From positions 76,421,429 to 76,485,428 of the forward strand of contig CM049312.1 of assembly GCA_026874595.1 (NCBI GenBank): a DNA stretch of 64,000 nucleotides, read 5' to 3'. Both the position numbers and the translations under genes were made by a program. This document shows, one piece after another, positions 57,561 to 64,000 of the stretch (positions are counted from its first letter, which is position 1; the number at the start of each line of letters is the position of its first letter). The notes under the pieces are model-generated. The model was not told where the DNA came from. It worked only from the letters and a program-made list of their open reading frames with translations, and made no database searches. Source of the stretch: Sipunculus nudus. Lineage: Eukaryota > Annelida > Sipuncula > Golfingiida > Sipunculidae.

Positions 57561-58101
57561 TTAAAGCTCAAAACACACATGTCAAGTGTCAAAATTGATA
57601 AAAAAAAAAAGTCCCTTCAGTCAAAAGCATTAAACCTTGAGCAAAACAGACTAATATTTGACACGTGTGTGTCACTCAAGCATCACGTGTCAGCAAACAT
57701 TCCTGCTGTGATTTTGCTGTTTGCTTGCCAATGCCATGTGGAATTTGCCGATGAAGTTCAGAGAGGGTTTCCCTCACAGCAAGCGCATTCAAGATTAAAC
57801 TGATTGTAATAAATGTTGATAATAATTTATTTAACAATAAGTATTGATATCATTGTTTGAATGATTATGACAGCTTAGTTGTGTGAGTTGAAGGAAATAA
57901 CAGCATTTACAATATAGCTTTGACTAACACTTTGGTTTATACATTTATTTGTATCCTTACATATAGATGCCTGACTTGTAACCTAAATTTTAAATTGTCT
58001 GCCTCCCTGCCTGCTCAGCACAGCAGTACCATTTGAATAGAAAGAAGACCATTGCAGTGGAGTTTTATATATGACTGGGGTCAAGACTCAAAGCAGGCTC
58101 T

Positions 58102-58159
<58 letters not shown>

Positions 58160-58500
58160 TATGTATGCCTCCTGAGTCATGTATTCATGGCCATTGGTGA
58201 GGATATTTTTTCACTAGAGACTTCAGGTCAGAAACACAAAGTTTGAAAAACACCTTGATCCCATCAAATGATCTTCAAAATCATGCATCATATGAATTGC
58301 ATGTGTTGAGCAAACCTCAGCCACACTCAACAAACAGATAAAATCTTACGCTCTTTACACAGAGCTTTACCTATAGGCCTCCTTCCTATTTAACAGGAGG
58401 TTATAATGAAAGTAATATAATTAAAAACATCCTGGTTAAAAGCACAGTTTCAGTTTGTTTATTTAGTAAAGAGCATGAGATAATGCTTCACTAAATGTTA
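57561..58500. other. No supported gene; (AT)n at 58,104-58,160
   Basis: The frame 57,552-57,803 crosses the MITE end and has no domain. One long AT microsatellite. Confidence 0.5.
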
Positions 58501-58507
58501 TATTCAA

Positions 58508-58508
<1 letters not shown>

Positions 58509-58548
<40 letters not shown>

Positions 58549-58557
58549 CATGGTAGG
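58509..58557. repeat. G49 homopolymer
   Basis: Forty-nine consecutive G, the longest mononucleotide run in the window; able to form G-quadruplexes. Length is likely polymorphic or assembly-limited. Confidence 0.9.
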
Positions 58558-58815
58558 TTATTAAAAGGTCTGGATCAGCCATATGTAAATGCTTCTTCCA
58601 TTAATGAAAAGTATACTAGTGCTTTTGGTTTGTACAAATGATTTTAATACAGTATGCAGGTCAGGTAAGTGTTGGTCCCCAACCTTTAGTTTAAAATATG
58701 GCTCATAGATGGCAGCACATATAGATCCTATTTGTAAGCCCAGATTCCTTGATTATTGAATCTTTGACATTGTGGTATTAAACAAGGAATTGTTGGCATT
58801 GTAATCAAACCAGTT

Positions 58816-58832
58816 CCCCCCCCCCCCCCCCC
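58816..58832. repeat. C17 homopolymer
   Basis: Seventeen C followed by AACCCCACC. Confidence 0.9.
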
Positions 58833-58968
58833 AACCCCACCAATACTGTGTTAAATTAAGGACACAGTCTCACTGCTTTTCAGCGTTTTGTGTTTGATAA
58901 CATCCTGTCAGATCAGGAGGCAACTGATAGAAATGGCCACAGGGGACTTGTGGAATCTGGCTAAAAAT

Positions 58969-59128
58969 CACAGGCACTCGTTTCCAGCACTAAAATGGCC
59001 TAGTAAGCATAGACACATTGAGTATGGGGGATATACCTGTTATAAGGTTCTTTTATAACGGTTATATCACTCATACTCCATGTGTCCACGGTTTCTAGGC
59101 CATTTTAGTGCTGGAAACGAGTGCCCGT
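58969..59128. mobile_element. Palindromic (foldback) MITE
   Basis: GGCACTCGTTTCCAGCACTA, with AAATGGCCTAG after it (58,973 on), is the complement of CTAGGCCATTTTAGTGCTGG then AAACGAGTGCC (to 59,125). The pairing continues with mismatches through ATAGACACATTGAGTATG and ACTCATACTCCATGTGTCC to a short centre near 59,047. Flanked by direct repeats GCTAAAAAT at 58,960-58,968 and 59,129-59,137, a candidate 9-bp target duplication. Confidence 0.85.
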
Positions 59129-59227
59129 GCTAAAAATAATGTCTAATACCAGAAGACTAATACTGTTGTTGTTTTGTAAGTTCTCAGCAGGCCAGAAAAA
59201 AATCTAAAAGTTAACTATTTATTGAAT

Positions 59228-59249
59228 CCCCCCCCCCCCCCCCCCCCCC
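59228..59249. repeat. C22 homopolymer
   Basis: Twenty-two C; opposite strand to the G49 tract 0.7 kb away. Confidence 0.9.
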
Positions 59250-60980
59250 AGTATTGCCATTGAAATCCATCATTTGTGATGTTTGATTATGTGTGCTCAT
59301 GACACTTGATCAAGGAGTTACATCTTGAGGACAAGTATACACTGACATCTGGTGGCTAAATGAGAAACAACTCCCATAGAGCCAGAAAATTACATGGATA
59401 GTTTTTGGACCTGTTCTACAGTTCATTCACTTCAGCCCTAGCTATATATATTAAGTTTCTTTGCAGTTCATGAAACTTTTCATCAGATACCTTACTGAAA
59501 ACACACAGAACAGGGAACCGGTATCCCTTATTTGCTTCATGCAAAGTTAAAATAGACATTAAAACAAGTAAGTTATGGTAATTTAGTATTCTAAATTCAT
59601 TAGAAATATTTACTGTTTAATGAATTTCCCTTCCATTTTCACCATTTTTGTATTTATTGATATGTCCTTCATGATAAAGTTAAAGTATCATTCTGCTTTA
59701 AAAAAAAAAAAAACTTATGAAAGCCGAAAAAAAGAGGGTGGGTAGACCCCCTGGACATCCCTTCTGGATCTGCTTCTGCATTTTTGTTGTCATGGCAACC
59801 TGTATTAGCAGGTCAAAGTGATTGTGATGTATCCACTATATTTTACTTCCCAGTAAAGTATTCACTTTCATGTATGGTTTCATTTTTCATGACTCTGATT
59901 GTGAATATCCTGAATCTGAATCTTGTGTGAAAACTTGGTCAGTGGTAGTCTAACACAACCTTCTTATATGAGTTTGAATGGACTGACAAATCAAAATTTG
60001 TGGTTGCCAACGATTTTTGTTGAATAATAGATTATATGATGAAAGGCACACAGAAATTCTCTGAGTTTATTGTGGAAAACCTTTCAACATTTTACAACTG
60101 AATGCAGTTACGTTTCTGGCTCAGCAGACAGACATAAGACAAATTTGAGTATAGTAAATACCAGGGATGCCACAAAACACTGTGAACCAACGTATCGCAA
60201 TACAAAGACATATCATCATATCACATCCCTGTGTCTGTACATTGATGATATATGAACATCTGATGGAAAACAGCTTCCAACATTCAACAGCATATAATCT
60301 CTGAGCTTCCATCTAGGAATACTAGTAATCAGTCTAGGTCATAGACAAGCAACACGGCAAATTCCTTTCTATTTCCTTAGAAAAAATCATCATAAATGTC
60401 ATAAAAGTGAGTTTTTTTAATGAGATCATTATATATGGCACAAAAACACAGGGAATATTTGCAGATTATTTTGTTGCTTCTACCTTTTCTCATCCATTGT
60501 CTACGTCTGTCTGTCTTTTTCTTTCTCTTTTGTCTGTATATTTTCTCTCTATTTGTAATTTTATGATTCCTTCTGTCTCTTCTTTTTTCTGTTTTCTCTT
60601 TATCTCTCTCTCTTGTCCTTTTGCATTCTCTCATTCTTGTTTCTCTCATTCAGTCTGTCACTTTCACTCTTTTCTTTCATTGTTATTGTCTGATTAAATG
60701 TAGCGTGCATACCACCTGAAGAATCAAGATTTTCAAGCTTCAAACCAGTGTTTCTTTTTCATATTTCTTCTCTTTGTTTGAGAGTTGTTGCAAGATAGGA
60801 CCTCTGGTTGCAAAGTGTTGTTGTGGTAAACAGGTAAATGTGGACTGTTTACTCACACAAAGAATCATGACAATTAATGTATAAAACAGGTGATTTTGAG
60901 ATAGTATAAGTCTGTGTGCTGGGATGGTTTTGCTTGAAAACATTTGAATTTAGCCAAATTAACTATAAGTATGAGCTGAT

Positions 60981-61027
<47 letters not shown>

Positions 61028-62830
61028 TATTACAAATGATTATGTACTTTGCATTACGCACAGTAGTGTACTTAGATGGGATTTGACAGTAGTGTCACGT
61101 CATCAGCAGCTTACTGATGCTTATATCAATAAATAGTGTGTGTTGTATTAGTTTAGTGATGTTTCATTTTCTCTTTATATTATTGCATAAGATTTACCCT
61201 TTAATGGGATGTTACTTTTATTATGCACAAATTACATGAAAATTGTTAATATTCCACAATGTTTTGCTAGCATTCTGTACAATAAGTCAGAATCTAATCT
61301 CTACATTTGCATACACAGAATTGTTGGTTTTTGTGCTGCAGAGGATGTCTGTTGGAATTATCATCTGTAAATACCTGAAGCAGATATTGTTTGCTTTATA
61401 CAGGGCCTCAGCCACTGAGGCAGAGCTAACTCAGATCCATCATTTAGTTTTGCCTGTGAGCTCAGTGTGAGTGTGAAAGCATTAACTATTGAATCCCAGA
61501 ACGTTACAAATTCAAGTATAGTAGGTTTTCAGACTTATTTGTTACCACTAAGACCCTGGAGAAATCGGACAAGAACTCTTTGAAATAAGCCATGCTTAAA
61601 TGCAAGTAAGTGATAATAGACTAACGAAAACCTGACAGACTGTAATTTGATTCATTTGGATAATGCTAGTGTTTTTTACATTACATAAATGTTCTCACGT
61701 GATTCATATTAATAAAATTTGATATGCTTATACAAGGGCACTTAAGCTTCAGACCCTTTCAGTATCTACAAACAGTTAGTTCAATAGAGATATTTCAGTC
61801 ATATCAGGTGTTTAAAGCATATATTACCGAAGTTTAAATTGTTTCACTCACGCACTGGTTTATACTGAGTTTGGAGCTTTTTTTAGCGTCGCCTGATATC
61901 ATCATACTGGTTTTCATTGTCTACCATTAATTAAGTTGATATAAACAACAAAAAAGTATATATATTAAAATTTTGGCCACCTGGTGACTATAAAGGAAAA
62001 CTGAGCTGCCAGTGTAGCTGCACGTGTAGTAATCTTCACCATTGCAACCAATTGCAACTCATAGATCAATGTAATTAAAAACTGTATGACACAGAAGTAA
62101 TTGCATGAAACTGTATGTGGGCATATCATCTGAATACAATGTAACATGCATAAATTTTGTCTGGCTGTGACAACTATATCTTCACCATAACATTCATGTG
62201 TGGTTATAACTGACATTAGTACACTGATGTATTTAAATCTCTCTTGATCATTGTGTATTTTGTATTGTATTAAAGTTTAACAAGTTTCCCGTGGTTATGA
62301 GCAGCATGACAGTCTGGACCATAATTTAAATTGTGAAGTGACTGACATGTTCGTGTATACTAGTACGTCAAAGAATGATGGTTACATACTGTATACAAAT
62401 GATTCCTTGGCAGAACAAGTATGTATTAATGTAATTATTAATATGAACAGTAAAACCATTATAGAAATATTTATGGTAGAGCTAATTATAATGAGCTGCA
62501 GAAATATAAGATCACTTTAGGCCAAGTCATGGCAGGGGATGAAATAATTAAGTTACTGCAAGATACAACTTGCAATCCTTGGAAGTCATGGACAACCATA
62601 AAAGGTAAATTTGTATGACCAGTCCCTAGGAATCACTGGTAGTCACGAATGACCACAAGAGAAAAACAATCATAAGTTAGTTGACGATCCTTTACAAAAC
62701 CTCCCCACTACAGGTCTGATCATCAATAATATATAAATAATAAATCGTAAATAACTGTAATTTGTCATATGTCAGTTGCAGACTGTCTAATAATGGCTTG
62801 ACACTCTGACAATCAACAATGTAGGTGTTT
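59250..62830. other. No supported gene
   Basis: Includes a pyrimidine-rich TC tract (60,480-60,680), (AT)n at 60,984-61,030 and a 7-bp hairpin GCCTCAG-CCA-CTGAGGC near 61,405. Frames lack domains. Confidence 0.5.
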
Positions 62831-62835
62831 TTTTA

Positions 62836-63640
62836 TATCCCCGCCACAAAGTGGGCGGGGCATATAGTTTTACTAATGTCCGTCATTCCGAAATTAAACA
62901 GTTTTACGGTTTTTTTTTCGCAATGCCTGCAGATATTAGCCTGATTTTTGGTGTGTGGGCAGATAGTGACCAGTTACTGATCGAGTTCGCGTTTCATCCC
63001 GGTTGACCTACTTTTGACTGTTTTACGGATCCTAAACTTAGAAAATTTCATGAAAAATAGAAATTTTCATGACAAATACATATGTACGGACTTTTTTTCG
63101 CAATGCCTGCAGATATTGGCCTGATTTTTGGTGTGTAGGCAGATAATGACCAGTTACAGATCGAGTTTGCATTTCGTCTAGGTTGACCTACTTTTGACCC
63201 TTTTATGGCTCCTAAACTTAGAAAATTTCATGAAAAATAGAAATTTTCATGACAAATACACATGTACGGACTTTTTGTCGCAATGCCTGCAGATATTGGC
63301 CTGATTTTTGGTCTGTGGGCAGATAATGACCAGTTACAGATCGAGTTTGCGTTTCGTCCAGGTTGCCCTTTTTTTGACCGTTTTACAGCTCCTAAAATTT
63401 AGAAAATTTCATGAAAAATAGAAAATTTCATGGCAAATACACTGTACGGATTTTTTTTCGCAATGCCTGCAGATATTGGCCTGATTTTTGGTACGTGGGC
63501 AGATTTAGACCAGTTACAGATCGAGTTCACGTTTCCTCCCGGTTGACCTACTTTTGACCATTTTACGGCTCCTAAACATAGAAAATTTCAAGAAAAATAT
63601 AATATTTCATGACAAATGTACATGTACAGTTGTTTTAGCC
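62836..63640 (+). mobile_element. Tandem-repeat element with exact 180-bp period (family R180)
   Basis: Starts TATCCCCGCCACAAAGTGGG, with hairpin CCCCGCCAC-AAA-GTGGGCGGGG (62,839-62,860), then ATATAGTTTTACTAATGTCC. Four units follow: CGCAATGCCTGCAGATATT at 62,919, 63,099, 63,279 and 63,459, always 180 bp apart. Units carry CCTGATTTTTGGT, GACCAGTTAC, GGTTGACCTACTTTTGAC and AGAAAATTTCATG. No coding frame. The right end passes into another element start. Confidence 0.88.
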
Positions 63641-64000
63641 CTCAGCTCATAGGCGTCACCCAAGCTGTCCGTCCGTCTGTCTGTCCGTCCGGAGTCTGTC
63701 CATTCTGCGTCTGTTAACTTTTACCTTGTGAGCAGGATATATATATTTCAAAAAGGATTCACCGTTGCAATTTCATTTCATCAGTGAATATGTATATCGA
63801 TAAATCTCAGTCAAGTTCGAAGATGGGTGACCTTGACCCATTTTTCTACATTTTAGAGCTGATTATACAAAAACACTCAAAAGCTTATATCTCAGGAACC
63901 ATATGGTGGATTGTTATGAAACATGGTACATACCTCTCCAGTTTAAATTTATAACTGATTATCAGCTTTTGCTAATATCCTAGTTTCGCAATGCAGTGCT
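63641..64000 (+). mobile_element. Start of a further pearl-like element, cut by window edge
   Basis: CCCTCAGCTCATAGGCGTCA is followed by GTCCGTCCGTCTGTCTGTCC, the usual left-end simple repeat of these elements, then GTGACCTTGACCCA and ATATCTCAGGAACCATATGG. It continues beyond the window. Confidence 0.5.

Noticed and set aside
60377-60649. Lys/Arg-rich minus-strand frame
   Set aside because: Product of the pyrimidine-rich tract on the plus strand.
62836-63640. CRISPR array
   Set aside because: Regular 180-bp units without short repeats and unique spacers, in a eukaryotic setting.

Overview
The window looks like a gene-poor stretch of a bilaterian invertebrate nuclear genome, most likely a mollusc. 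This is inference from content: AT-rich DNA, an intron-containing bHLH gene, tRNA-derived SINEs, a DIRS/Ngaro-type retrotransposon, CR1/L2-like non-LTR elements, and many pearl/Helentron-like elements (tandem-repeat core, GACA/GACG microsatellite, terminal hairpin) of the sort known from bivalves. There is no bacterial operon, rRNA gene, intact tRNA gene or CRISPR array.

The one convincing host gene is a minus-strand bHLH transcription factor of the Ptf1a/Ferd3l (Fer) group. Exon 1 (25,395-25,896) carries the Cys-rich N-terminus and the whole bHLH. I propose a second, terminal exon at 21,928-22,025, joined in phase across a 3.4-kb intron, for a 199-residue product. Its upstream side (26.5-29.5 kb) holds three GC/CpG-richer patches; the one at 28.4-28.6 kb has an E-box plus RBPJ-like pair resembling a PTF1 site. 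Two weaker exon-like segments, of unrecognised product, are at 34,157-34,291 (+) and 4,957-5,105 (-).

Layout: 0-0.9 kb, right part of a tandem-repeat element (280-bp dimeric repeat); 3.3-4.0 kb, a second tandem-repeat element; 5.1-9.5 kb, a wrecked gypsy-type LTR retrotransposon with a MITE inserted in its RT and its gag start found downstream of a candidate LTR; 11.6-12 kb, a SINE; 13.16-19.42 kb, a DIRS/Ngaro-type element with split direct repeats, lacking its RT core and hosting a nested CR1/L2 copy; 19.9-25 kb, MITEs, AT microsatellites and bHLH exon 2; 25.3-29.5 kb, the bHLH gene and its upstream DNA; 30.7-34 kb, element ends, another SINE copy and a reverse-oriented copy of the 280-bp element; 35-38 kb, MITEs, a 21-bp minisatellite and a tRNA-like sequence; 38.35-43.66 kb, a large tandem array with dimeric higher-order structure; 44.6-45.6 kb, a non-LTR 3' end; 45.6-49.2 kb, G/C-run MITE remnants; 49.5-50.3 kb, a possible promoter/first-exon region; 50.3-64 kb, intron-like or intergenic DNA with a 1.65-kb hAT-type non-autonomous element, a SINE, a TTAA-flanked MITE, a palindromic MITE, a 49-G tract, and an exact-period 180-bp array.

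Nothing here acts as a gene cluster. The main biology is one developmental regulator in a landscape of nested, decayed mobile DNA. The most unusual signal is that dissimilar tandem-repeat elements share ends (3.3 and 38.6 kb) or a 12-bp palindrome GGTGGCGCCACC (0.1-0.4, 33.2 and 39.5-43.3 kb).
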